DNA of 64,000 bases from Saccharibacillus sp. CPCC 101409 (GTDB lineage Bacteria > Bacillota > Bacilli > Paenibacillales > Paenibacillaceae), in contig NZ_JAULSA010000003.1 in assembly GCF_030518235.1 (NCBI RefSeq), positions 310,001-374,000 on the forward strand. Direction: 5' to 3'. Each line of letters begins with the position of its first letter. Within the stretch, counting starts at the first letter, position 1. A model generated the notes under the pieces. It was not told the origin of the DNA and made no database searches. It worked only from the letters and a program-made list of their open reading frames with translations. This document shows, one piece after another, positions 17,607 to 28,181 of the stretch. Both the position numbers and the translations under genes were made by a program.

Positions 17607-18266
17607 ATGAAAATAATTAAGAAGTCTTTGATTTTATTTTTTTCCTTATTTGTTTTGGCTTTTGTTTCTAAAGTTCAAGCACATGAGATGTATTATACCG
17701 GGAGCTCTCCGAACTGGACCCCTATCCCGATAAAGTGGGCGAATTTAAGCAATGGACAAGCATATTTGAAAATAAATGGAGATAATTTGGATGCTTCTTA
17801 TAACAGTGCTTATCAGTCAGCCTCAATTTTATGGGATACTTATTCTCAAAAAGTTATAATCAATCAAACTGCATTTAGCTCTTCGAATGTAGATATGGCA
17901 GCGGCTACTAAAACTTATTGGGATAATAGATTTGGTATTACGGGAGTAGGCATCATAGCTGTAACAGATTTGTATGATACAAATGGCTCAACAATCAATG
18001 CGTCAACTGTGCAGAATTCTTCAAAAAAGATAGCATCGGCCCAAATTTACATGACACCGTACGCTTCTAACTATAGTAAAACAAATCCGGGAAATCACAG
18101 AGTTGCCGTGATGACTCATGAGATTGGTCACGTCTTAGGTTTAGGACATCCTAATGATATTTATTATCCTGTTACGGCAGAGTCCATCATGCGTACATGG
18201 GGGAATTATGAAGGTTACTACACGCCAAAAGCACACGATACAACTGATTTGAATGGAAAATATTAA
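17607..18266 (+). CDS. Secreted matrixin-like zinc metalloprotease
   Basis: A 219-residue exported protease. A Sec signal peptide (1-25, ending KVQA-HE) precedes a metzincin catalytic domain. The zinc motif HEIGHVLGLGH is at 171-181 with catalytic E172, and the Met-turn is SIM at 193-195. It is much shorter than modular matrixins: a catalytic domain without hemopexin or binding modules. AAGGAGG precedes the ATG. Base composition is markedly AT-rich compared with neighbours, and it abuts the broken HxlR gene, which suggests recent acquisition. The lipoprotein 18 bases downstream is probably co-transcribed. Confidence 0.85.
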   Translation: MKIIKKSLILFFSLFVLAFVSKVQAHEMYYTGSSPNWTPIPIKWANLSNGQAYLKINGDNLDASYNSAYQSASILWDTYSQKVIINQTAFSSSNVDMAAATKTYWDNRFGITGVGIIAVTDLYDTNGSTINASTVQNSSKKIASAQIYMTPYASNYSKTNPGNHRVAVMTHEIGHVLGLGHPNDIYYPVTAESIMRTWGNYEGYYTPKAHDTTDLNGKY

Positions 18267-18284
18267 GTGAAAGGAGAAGCGAAT

Positions 18285-18962
18285 ATGAAAAAAATCTCAA
18301 TACTCGTGCTGGCTATATTGGCGGTAACGTTAACAGCGTGTTCCAGCTCCAATACTGCGAAGCCTGCCGAGAATAGCTTGTCGTTAACTTCGGAAAGAAT
18401 TCAGGAATTACGCAGTGAATATCCGTTATCGCAAGCAAGCTCCCCCAATGTTGAAATGAGGGACATTCCGTTCGAAGAAGTTCTTTCTTATGCAGATTCT
18501 GTAATCATTGCTGAAGTCGTTGAACAGAATCCCGATCTTGAAGTTGAATTGATTGCAGAACCGGGCACGCCGGAAGGAAACTTGGCAGACAAAGAAAAAG
18601 CCAATGGAGAAGGGCCTCCTTCGGCTGATTTCATTTCTTATAAGGTTAAAGTGCGCGAACTTGTCGCCGGCGAAGAAGTATCCGGAGATGTCAACCTCAT
18701 TTATAACTCCGAGCTGCAAGACGTCGAACCACAGCTTCAGCCGGGCATGGAAATTTTGACAGCTATCAAAAAAGGTGTTGGCGACGAGCAGCAAGGAAGC
18801 TATTCTTTTACCCGCTATGGGACTTACTATGTTGTTGACGAAAATTATGTGCTGTCCGCCTTTCAGGGACAAGATGAAGAAATGAAGTCTTTTACGGAAC
18901 AGACAGATGGAAAAACTCTGCAAAACTTGATTGATCGGGTACGCTCGATCAAGACGGATTGA
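18285..18962 (+). CDS. Hypothetical lipoprotein paired with the metalloprotease
   Basis: A 225-residue predicted lipoprotein with lipobox LTAC (C19), a Ser/Asn-rich tether and an acidic, mostly beta, domain without recognised motifs. ATG 18285 follows AAAGGAGAAG; an in-frame GTG at 18267 overlaps that site. Its base composition is intermediate between the AT-rich protease gene and the GC-rich surroundings. Tandem arrangement suggests a partner, inhibitor or immunity-type role for the secreted protease, but this is only inference. Confidence 0.75.
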   Translation: MKKISILVLAILAVTLTACSSSNTAKPAENSLSLTSERIQELRSEYPLSQASSPNVEMRDIPFEEVLSYADSVIIAEVVEQNPDLEVELIAEPGTPEGNLADKEKANGEGPPSADFISYKVKVRELVAGEEVSGDVNLIYNSELQDVEPQLQPGMEILTAIKKGVGDEQQGSYSFTRYGTYYVVDENYVLSAFQGQDEEMKSFTEQTDGKTLQNLIDRVRSIKTD

Positions 18963-19026
18963 ACCGGGAGCGGCCGTCAAAATGGATAAAAGCGCACAGG
19001 CAAGAATTTATACCGCTTCTGGGGCG

Positions 19027-20859
19027 TTAAGGGCTCGGCGGGAACCATACCGTCCGCAAGTCCACCCAGCCCTGACCGCCGAAGCGCAGGCCGCGCACGC
19101 TCGGCAGATACGACGTTTGGAGCGGGACTTCGTACAGCACGCGCAACTGATGCTCCGCGATCAGCCGGGCTTCGATCGCGTCCAGCTCCAGCGCGCGGCG
19201 GCGCGGCGTTTCTTCGCCGGCGACGCGGCTCAGCGACCGGCGGATAAACTGCCGGGTCTGCGAATCGGTATGTTCGGACAGCGTCAGATACAGGTCGAAC
19301 AGCCTTAGATGTTCGTCGCGGTCGCGGATCAGCGAGAACAGGATCAGGTCCGTCTGCAGGCGGGCCGCGCCTTTGAAGTCCTCGACCGGGACGATCTTGA
19401 CCCGGCACGCATAGCCGCTTCGTTCCAGCCGCTCCCGGATGAGAGCGGCGTCTTTGCGGTACTGGGGAATGGTGACCAGGCCGAGTTCGGGCACCGCCGG
19501 GGGCTCGGAAGCGCAGGAATCCGCGCGCGCCGCTTCGGCAGCCGGTCCGGGCGGAGATTCGCCGCCTGAGGCTTTCGCCTGCGCCGGCCCGTCTGCCGGT
19601 GCAGGAGTTCCCGCCCCAACGGCCGATTCCTTCGCGGCCAGCGCGTCCATCACGGCGGTCCGCAGCGCAGGGTCGCGCAGCGGGCCGCTTTTCGTGTTGC
19701 ACGTCACGAACTTGCGCGAGAACACTTCCGCGTGCGCGCGGCTCCATTCGCCGCGCCGCCGCTCTTCGCCCGAATGCCCGTCGTCCTCGGCCCTGCCGCC
19801 TCCGGCCCCCGCCGAGCCCGGCAGAATCTGAAACGGCGATTCCGTTTCGCCGCCGCTTTCATCCCCGGTCTGCATCCGCCAGGGGATATTGACGATCTCC
19901 ACCCGGTCCAGATGGGCCCGGCCCATGAAGTACGGCCCGAACGCTTCCAGCACGCACAGGTCGCGGCTCAGCTGCGTCACCTTGAACGGGCCGGTGCCGA
20001 CCGGCCGGCGGCCGAATTCCGCCGCCGCGCCGCCGCGTCCGCGCTTTTCTTTGGGCACGATCGCCGCCCGGCTCGTGCACAGAAACGGCAGGAACAGCGC
20101 GTGCGCGCGGCGCAGCGCGATACGCACCGTCAGCGGTCCCGCCGCTGACACTTTCTCCGCGTTGCGGAACATAAACCCGTACAATGTGCGTTCCGGCAGT
20201 CTTTTCATCCGCTCGAACGTATAGACTACATCCTCCGCGTCCAATACCCGCCCGTCGTGAAACTGCACGTCTTTGCGCAGATAGAACGTCCACACCCGGC
20301 CGCTGTCGTCCGACTCCCAGTAATGCGCCAGCGCGGGCAGGATGCCGTCGGTTCCTTCCTCCTGCCGGACCAGTCCGTCGAACACATGCCCGGCGACGAA
20401 CGATTCGGCGAGCAGATTGGTCCGCAGCGGATCGAGCGAATGCAGCTGCTGGCGGATCGGCAGCCGCAGCGTGTCCACCTGCCGCCCGGTCCGCGTTTCC
20501 GAGTGATGGCCGAAATAATCCCGCAGCGAATCCCGCAGCCGGTCCCGCATGGCCGGCGTCGGCGCTTCGCCGCCGAATTCGCCCGCGACGCCGCGGATAT
20601 CGCCGCGGCCGATCGCTTCCGCGACCGACCGGGCCGCGATCTCCTCCGGCGTTATGCGAAACGACAGTCCCGAACGTTTGCCCCGCCCGCGCTTCGACGA
20701 CCATTCGATCCAGCCGGCGTCGGCCATTTTCCCGATCACCGTCAGCGCGCTGCGATGCGTGCAGTCCAGCGTGTCCGCCACCTCGGCCAGCGTCGTCTGC
20801 GTTTCCTTTTCCGCTCCGTACCGCTCGTGCAGCAGCAGGAACTGCCTGTGCAGCTTCAT
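19027..20859 (-). CDS. SgrR-family transcription regulator
   Basis: A 610-residue protein combining an N-terminal SgrR-type winged helix (about 8-70; LAEVADTLDCTHRSALTVIG) with a C-terminal domain related to oligopeptide/dipeptide-binding proteins (about 160-600; SFVAGHVFDGLVRQEEG, VQFHDGRVLDAEDVVYTFER). An Ala/Gly-rich segment (about 400-455) interrupts the binding domain. AAAGGAGG lies just before ATG 20859. Family knowledge: E. coli SgrR senses sugar-phosphate stress, while many Firmicute homologues control adjacent transporters. No transporter is adjacent here, and the divergent DUF4173 gene is the nearest possible target. Confidence 0.85.
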   Translation of the reverse strand: MKLHRQFLLLHERYGAEKETQTTLAEVADTLDCTHRSALTVIGKMADAGWIEWSSKRGRGKRSGLSFRITPEEIAARSVAEAIGRGDIRGVAGEFGGEAPTPAMRDRLRDSLRDYFGHHSETRTGRQVDTLRLPIRQQLHSLDPLRTNLLAESFVAGHVFDGLVRQEEGTDGILPALAHYWESDDSGRVWTFYLRKDVQFHDGRVLDAEDVVYTFERMKRLPERTLYGFMFRNAEKVSAAGPLTVRIALRRAHALFLPFLCTSRAAIVPKEKRGRGGAAAEFGRRPVGTGPFKVTQLSRDLCVLEAFGPYFMGRAHLDRVEIVNIPWRMQTGDESGGETESPFQILPGSAGAGGGRAEDDGHSGEERRRGEWSRAHAEVFSRKFVTCNTKSGPLRDPALRTAVMDALAAKESAVGAGTPAPADGPAQAKASGGESPPGPAAEAARADSCASEPPAVPELGLVTIPQYRKDAALIRERLERSGYACRVKIVPVEDFKGAARLQTDLILFSLIRDRDEHLRLFDLYLTLSEHTDSQTRQFIRRSLSRVAGEETPRRRALELDAIEARLIAEHQLRVLYEVPLQTSYLPSVRGLRFGGQGWVDLRTVWFPPSP

Positions 20860-21048
20860 CGTTCGGCCTCCTTTTTATCGGTCCGTTCCATCGTCCGTCT
20901 ATCTTCGCAAAATACGAAAAAACACTCCCGAACCTTTCTATTTATTTTCTTATTTTATCATCTACAATGGGAAAAGAATACAGTTCAAACGTAAGCGGCC
21001 CCGTCTGTGCGTTCAGGCTCGGCCGTTTCTATCGGGAGGTATTGCCAA

Positions 21049-22581
21049 ATGAACGATACGCCGCTTCACCCTCCGGACAGCCGTTCTTCGCTGAGGCCGG
21101 ATCGGCACCCGCTGCTGCTTCCGGCCGCCGCGCTCCTGCTCGGAGCCGCGCATCAGCTGCTGTTCTACGAGCAGGCGCCGGGTCTGTCCGTGCCGCTGTT
21201 CGTGATCTTGTTCGAGCTTTATCTGTGGACGTTCGGCCGGGGCGCGATGCGCGCGCCGGACCGCGCCGGCATCCTGCTGACGCTCGCCGTGCTGCTGCTT
21301 TCGATGACTTATGCGCTGTTCGCCAATATTGCGTTTTACCTGCTGAACCTGCTTGCGCTGCCGGCGCTGCTCGCCTGGCAGGTCACGTATCTGTTAGGTG
21401 CGAAGCGCCGGGACTGGGCCGATCTGAGGCTGCTTCCGGATGCGTTCGGTCATCTGCTGCGCCAGACGATTCTGCATATCCCGGATCTGTTCCGGCTGTT
21501 TCGCCGTCCGGGCGCGGGAAAAGGAAACGAAGAAGAGCGGGAGAGATCCCGCGCGTTCAAACAAATCGTGTACGGGCTGCTGCTTGCTGCGCCGATCCTG
21601 ATTATCGTGGGCATGCTGCTGGTTTCGGCGGACGGCGTGCTGCGCGGGATGCTGGATCGCCTGCCCGATCTGCTGTCGCGTTTGTCTCTTGAAGGCGGAC
21701 TGGGACGGAGTATCTGGGCGCTGGTGTTCGCAATTTTCTTTTTTACTTATGTGTCGGGATTCCTCACGCCGCGCTTCGCTCCGCCCGTTCAGGGGCCGCA
21801 GCCGGTCATGATCGAAGACCCGCCGCTCAAGCTCGAACCGGTTGTGCTCGCCACGCTGCTGACGGTCATCAATCTGGTGTATCTGCTGTTCGTCGCGCTT
21901 CAATTCTCCTATCTGTTCGGCGCCTGGAGCGGCATTCTGCCGGAATCGGCTTCGTACGCGGAGTATGCGCGCAGCGGCTTCGGCGAGCTGATCGGCGTGA
22001 CGTTTATCAATCTGGGCGTGCTGGTGCTCGGGCTGTACGGTTCGACAACGGGCACGGGCGCGATCGGAAGATTCAACCGCGCGCTGCTGTACCTGCTCGT
22101 GTTCTGCTCGATCGGGATGCTGGGGTCGGCTTTCTCGCGGCTGGCGCTGTACGAGCAGGCTTACGGCTATACGCAGCTGCGGTTTCTGGTGCATGCGTTC
22201 ATGATCTTCCTGTTCCTGCTGCTGCTTCTGTTCGGAGTGTGTGTCGGGATGCGCAGGCTGTCGCTCGCCAAATGGTCGGTCGCCCTCGCCGTATGCTCTT
22301 ATCTGGCGATCAACTACGTCTGCATGGACCGCATGATCGCCGTGCTGAACCTGGGACGGGCAACGGCTGGCGCGGAGATGGATCTTGGGTACCTGAACCT
22401 CTTGTCCGACGACGCCGTGCCCGTGCTGATCCAAGCGAGAAACGCCGGAAGAGACGAGCTGGACGAGATGCTGCGGCAAAGATGGGCGACCACCGCCGGC
22501 GACAAATCGAGCTGGCAATCGTGGACGCTGTCGCAATTCCGGGCGCATCGGCTGCTGGAAGAACAGTATGTAAATGATTGA
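21049..22581 (+). CDS. DUF4173 family polytopic membrane protein
   Basis: A 510-residue integral membrane protein with about 11-12 hydrophobic helices. The C-terminal half holds the DUF4173 region, including ASYAEYARSGFGELIGVTF and YGYTQLRFLVHAFM. A charged cytoplasmic loop lies near 150-170 (GKGNEEERERSR). GGGAGG precedes ATG 21049. Function is unknown; proteins of this family are widespread single genes in Firmicutes. It is divergent from the SgrR-like regulator with a 190-base shared promoter region. Confidence 0.8.
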   Translation: MNDTPLHPPDSRSSLRPDRHPLLLPAAALLLGAAHQLLFYEQAPGLSVPLFVILFELYLWTFGRGAMRAPDRAGILLTLAVLLLSMTYALFANIAFYLLNLLALPALLAWQVTYLLGAKRRDWADLRLLPDAFGHLLRQTILHIPDLFRLFRRPGAGKGNEEERERSRAFKQIVYGLLLAAPILIIVGMLLVSADGVLRGMLDRLPDLLSRLSLEGGLGRSIWALVFAIFFFTYVSGFLTPRFAPPVQGPQPVMIEDPPLKLEPVVLATLLTVINLVYLLFVALQFSYLFGAWSGILPESASYAEYARSGFGELIGVTFINLGVLVLGLYGSTTGTGAIGRFNRALLYLLVFCSIGMLGSAFSRLALYEQAYGYTQLRFLVHAFMIFLFLLLLLFGVCVGMRRLSLAKWSVALAVCSYLAINYVCMDRMIAVLNLGRATAGAEMDLGYLNLLSDDAVPVLIQARNAGRDELDEMLRQRWATTAGDKSSWQSWTLSQFRAHRLLEEQYVND

Positions 22582-22728
22582 ATATCGCAGAAAATTTACT
22601 GAAAAGTTCACTTAATTCTTGGAACCAAGCCTCCTTCTTCGGGGTAAAAAGGGGAAAGCGGCCGGGTAAGCCCCGACCCCGGCATCCGTGAATATCCGGT
22701 CCGCGCCGAATGACGAAGGAGGAATTTC

Positions 22729-25392
<2,664 letters not shown>

Positions 25393-25442
25393 ACCGTCCC
25401 CATCCTCACCCTCAAAAAAAGAGCCGCATTCCGGTCCGTTGA

Positions 25443-25637
25443 GTTGTTCAGAAAGTCTATTTGAAAAAGAAGAATCGGCGGAGGAGAAATTTCAGTGAAG
25501 GAGCGATAGCGTTCGCCTTTGAAACCGGGAAGATACCATGAAAATCTAATCAATCTTCCTGGTTTCAACACGCGACCGTAACGAAAGTTCTCCGCAGCCT
25601 TTTTACTTCTTTTACGAATAGGACTTTCTAGGACAAC
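25443..25637. repeat. 195-bp imperfect palindrome (MITE-like)
   Basis: Outer arms pair GTTGT...AGAAAGTC (25443 on) with GACTTTCTAGGACAAC (ending 25637). Further inside, TATTTGAAAAAGAAG pairs with CTTCTTTTACGAATA, and GAAACCGGGAAGAT with ATCTTCCTGGTTTC. The whole segment can fold into one long interrupted hairpin. It has no coding potential that I trust and lies between the ATPase gene and its terminator. It resembles a miniature inverted-repeat element; I see no clear target-site duplication. Confidence 0.65.
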
Positions 25638-25639
25638 CC

Positions 25640-25666
25640 GAAGCGCCGAAATCCGGCGCTTCTTTT
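25640..25666 (+). terminator. Rho-independent terminator
   Basis: Nine-bp stem GAAGCGCCG (25640-25648) with CGGCGCTTC (25654-25662), a 5-nt loop, then TTTT. It probably ends the ATPase transcript, after the 195-bp palindrome. Confidence 0.8.
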
Positions 25667-25676
25667 CCCAAACTCC

Positions 25677-25728
25677 TTGCACATTCTCCACCCACACGTT
25701 ATATTGGTGAATATGAGAATCATTATCA
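25677..25728 (+). promoter_or_regulatory. SigA promoter with Fur box
   Basis: -35 TTGCAC (25677-25682), a 17-base spacer and -10 TATATT (25700-25705). Immediately downstream TGAGAATCATTATCA (25714-25728) is a near-perfect 7-1-7 Fur operator covering the start of transcription. This predicts iron repression of the binding lipoprotein at 25763. Confidence 0.85.
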
Positions 25729-25762
25729 GTATAAATATCGACATAACGGGGGCTATGTAGAG

Positions 25763-26809
25763 ATGAAAAGAAAGACGTTCAAACATTTGGCTTTTACAGT
25801 AATCGGCGGACTGGCGCTGGTGGTCAGCGCGTGCTCGAACGACGCGGGCACGGAAAAAGCGGCGACGAACGACACGCAGACTGAACAAGCGGCGACAACG
25901 GACGGCGCGGCGAACGAAACGGCCGCGAACGAAACGACGACCGACGCGGCGGCGCCGGCCGAAGACCGCGTCATGAAAGACGCGATGGATCACGAAGTCA
26001 CGATTCCGGCCGAACCGAAAGCGATCATCGCGTCGTACCTGGAAGACAATCTGGTCGCGCTCGGCGTGAAGCCGGTCGCCCAGTGGATGATTAAGAGCGA
26101 TCAAGTACAGGCTTATCTGCAGGATTCGCTGTCCGGCGTTCCCGGAATCCCGTTCGACCTGCCGCCGGAAGTGGTCGCCAGCTATTCGCCGGACCTGATT
26201 CTGATCGACGGGCCGGACCTGGTGGCGGGCGAGAAGTACAAGCAGTATTCGGCAATCGCTCCGACTTACGTCGTGGGCGGCGCGGAGAACAACGACTGGA
26301 GAGACGAACTGCTGACGATCGGCGACGTGCTGGGCAAGAAGGACGAAGCGCAGAAAGTGCTGGACGACTACGACGCCAAAGCGGCGGACGCGAAGACGAA
26401 AGTCGACGAAGCGACCGGCGGAGCCAAAAAAGCGGCCGTGCTGTGGGTGCTGGAAAAAGACGTCTTTGTCGTGAACCAGAATCTGTCCAGCGGCGACGTA
26501 ATCTATAACGACCTGGGCATGACCGTGCCGGATATCGTCAAGCAGGCGTCGGAATCGAGCGAATCGAACTGGAGCAGCCTGTCGCTTGAGCTGCTGGCCG
26601 ACATCGACGCCGATTACCTGTTCCTGGTCAACGCCAGCGGCAAAGACAAAGATCAGGTGCTGTCCGATCCGGTATGGAAAAACATCCCGGCCGTCAAAGA
26701 AGGCCAGGTTTACGAATTTACGGGCGATTCGAGCTGGCTCTATACCGGCGCAATCGCCAACGGCAAGATTATCGACGATGTGCTGTCGAGCGTAGCCGGC
26801 GGGCAGTAA
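25763..26809 (+). CDS. Iron-siderophore ABC transporter substrate-binding lipoprotein
   Basis: A 348-residue class III (FhuD/BtuF-like) binding protein. Lipobox VVSAC places the acylated cysteine at C24. About 45 residues of Thr/Ala/Asn/Glu repeats follow as a wall-spanning tether, then the periplasmic-binding fold starting VMKDAMDHEVTIPAEP. The Fur box directly upstream identifies it as an iron-uptake gene. No permease or ATPase gene follows; a strong terminator does, so it must use transport subunits encoded elsewhere. The ribosome binding site is weak. Confidence 0.9.
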   Translation: MKRKTFKHLAFTVIGGLALVVSACSNDAGTEKAATNDTQTEQAATTDGAANETAANETTTDAAAPAEDRVMKDAMDHEVTIPAEPKAIIASYLEDNLVALGVKPVAQWMIKSDQVQAYLQDSLSGVPGIPFDLPPEVVASYSPDLILIDGPDLVAGEKYKQYSAIAPTYVVGGAENNDWRDELLTIGDVLGKKDEAQKVLDDYDAKAADAKTKVDEATGGAKKAAVLWVLEKDVFVVNQNLSSGDVIYNDLGMTVPDIVKQASESSESNWSSLSLELLADIDADYLFLVNASGKDKDQVLSDPVWKNIPAVKEGQVYEFTGDSSWLYTGAIANGKIIDDVLSSVAGGQ

Positions 26810-26842
26810 GCGCGCGTTTACGGCAAAATTACGAATAACTTC

Positions 26843-26880
26843 AAAGCCGCGGTCCGTCTTTTCGACGGCCGCGGCTTTTT
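26843..26880 (+). terminator. Rho-independent terminator of the siderophore-binding gene
   Basis: AAAGCCGCGG with CCGTC pairs with GACGG and CCGCGGCTTT around a short T-rich loop, followed by further T residues. It probably works in both directions for the convergent Rrf2 gene as well. Confidence 0.9.
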
Positions 26881-26927
26881 GCTGTATGCCCTGCGCAGAT
26901 AGTCGCCTGCCGCATGGGGCGGCCGCG

Positions 26928-27374
26928 TCAACCGGGCGCCGCTTCGCCGGCGGAAGAATCGCTCCGCGTCGTCTTCTCCAGCACGTCGCGGATCGTCACG
27001 CCGTCGAAAGCTTCCAGGTAGCGGCGCTCCGCTTCGGCGAAGTAGCCGTCCATCGCGCCGGCGATGCCGGAGCCCACCGGACAATCGGAATCGGCGCGGC
27101 CCGTGCCTTTCTTCGGGCGCAGTCCGCCGCAGTCCGTCGCGCGGTACACGTCGGAGAGCCGGAGAGCCGCGGGATCGGCGTCCAGCGAATAGCCGCCGCC
27201 CAGTCCTTCGCGGGTGGAGACCCAACCTTGTTCCCGCAGACAGCGCATCGTTTTGCGCACGCGGGCGGGGTTGATATGCAGGCTGAGCGCCAGCTCTTCG
27301 CTGTTGGCCGTGCGTCCGGGCAGGTGAGCCAGATAAACGAGCAGATGAACGGCGGCAGGAAATTCGCTATTCAT
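26928..27374 (-). CDS. Rrf2 family transcription regulator
   Basis: A 148-residue winged-helix protein with the Rrf2 pattern: EELALSLHINPARVRKTMRC as recognition helix region and EGLGGGYSLD as wing. It has C66- and C82-type cysteines in the segment TDCGG...SDCPVG. These differ from the three-cysteine Fe-S cluster pattern of IscR/NsrR, so it is nearer the YwnA/CymR branch, which senses other signals. CAGGAGG precedes the ATG. It is divergent from the IDEAL-domain gene, whose promoter carries an inverted repeat that could be its operator. Confidence 0.85.
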   Translation of the reverse strand: MNSEFPAAVHLLVYLAHLPGRTANSEELALSLHINPARVRKTMRCLREQGWVSTREGLGGGYSLDADPAALRLSDVYRATDCGGLRPKKGTGRADSDCPVGSGIAGAMDGYFAEAERRYLEAFDGVTIRDVLEKTTRSDSSAGEAAPG

Positions 27375-27456
27375 GTTTATTCCTCCTGAACTTGACTTAA
27401 TATAAAGATAAGCTCTGAAGGTCAGCTGCGGCAGGGCGAAGGCTTCTTCACCTTCC

Positions 27457-27492
27457 TTGACCTTTAGAACTGTATACTTTATAATTACAGTT
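27457..27492 (+). promoter_or_regulatory. SigA promoter overlapped by an inverted repeat
   Basis: -35 TTGACC (27457-27462), 17-base spacer, -10 TATAAT (27480-27485). The 25-bp inverted repeat AACTGTA-N11-TACAGTT (27468-27492) covers the spacer, the -10 and the start point, a typical repressor site. The adjacent Rrf2 protein is the obvious candidate, by inference. Confidence 0.75.
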
Positions 27493-27568
27493 ATAGCACC
27501 AGTATAATTCCTTCAGCCGAATCAGGCAAACAACAAACTTCAACCGGGGAAGAGAGAGGTGGTTCGAG

Positions 27569-27940
27569 ATGAGTAAATGGACGACGGGAGAATGGGTTCA
27601 AGCTTATACCGACGACGGAGCTCTGGTACACGGATATCTGATTGCCGCGAGCGCGCCGATTCAGACGGCTCTGCTGCAGGTGACCCACAGCGACAACAAA
27701 GAGCTGATGGGCAAAGAAATCGCCGTGTCCGACCGGGGCATGAAGAAACTTTCGGACAGTCCGCGCAAGAGCGAACAGGAGCTGAGAAGCCTGATCGACC
27801 TGGCGCTCCAGATTCGCGACGAAGAATGGTTCAACGAGCTGACGGGCGAGCTTCGCAGCGGCCCGAAACGCATGAGACGCCGGGAAGACGGAGCGGGTTA
27901 CAAACCGGTCAATCGTCTGGGATCGCCGGACATCCGGTGA
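27569..27940 (+). CDS. IDEAL domain-containing protein
   Basis: A 123-residue cytoplasmic protein. The C-terminal half has the IDEAL-type helix LRSLIDLALQIRDEEWFNEL (about 73-92), followed by a basic tail. The N-terminal half is a small beta domain (WVQAYTDDGALVHGYLIAA). IDEAL domains are short helical modules found in several Firmicute proteins with unclear roles. AGAGAGGTGG precedes ATG 27569. A consensus promoter overlapped by an inverted repeat lies upstream and a terminator at 28006 follows, so it is monocistronic. Confidence 0.8.
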   Translation: MSKWTTGEWVQAYTDDGALVHGYLIAASAPIQTALLQVTHSDNKELMGKEIAVSDRGMKKLSDSPRKSEQELRSLIDLALQIRDEEWFNELTGELRSGPKRMRRREDGAGYKPVNRLGSPDIR

Positions 27941-28005
27941 TAAAGCGGCTTATCCTTTTACAGATTCGGCTGGAACGACCCTATAGCCTGACGATTCACA
28001 CATAG

Positions 28006-28042
28006 AGCGCCTCCGATCCTTCAGCGACCGGGACGCTTTTTT
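28006..28042 (+). terminator. Probable Rho-independent terminator
   Basis: AGCGCCTCCGATC pairs imperfectly with GACCGGGACGCT and is followed by TTTTTT. It ends the IDEAL-domain transcript before the GH18 gene. Confidence 0.65.
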
Positions 28043-28120
28043 GTGTTCTTCTCTTTTTTGGCGCGGCCTGTTATACAATGGAGCGGCAGCCGACGATATA
28101 AGAAATAGAATGAAGATACA

Positions 28121-28135
28121 GGCTGTAAAATACGA
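28121..28135 (+). repeat. 15-bp direct repeat, upstream copy
   Basis: GGCTGTAAAATACGA occurs here, 47 bases before the GH18 start codon, and again exactly at 29240-29254, 15 bases after its stop. The pair brackets the gene as direct repeats. Confidence 0.6.
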
Positions 28136-28181
28136 GAATCACGAGGCGGCGGAATCGTGCGTCGGAAGCGGAGGAACGAGA

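Noticed and set aside
22582-22728. Possible Mn2+ (yybP-ykoY) riboswitch before the P-type ATPase
   Set aside because: GGGG/CCCC segments can pair, but the conserved loop sequences of that riboswitch are not present and no terminator or anti-terminator pair is evident.
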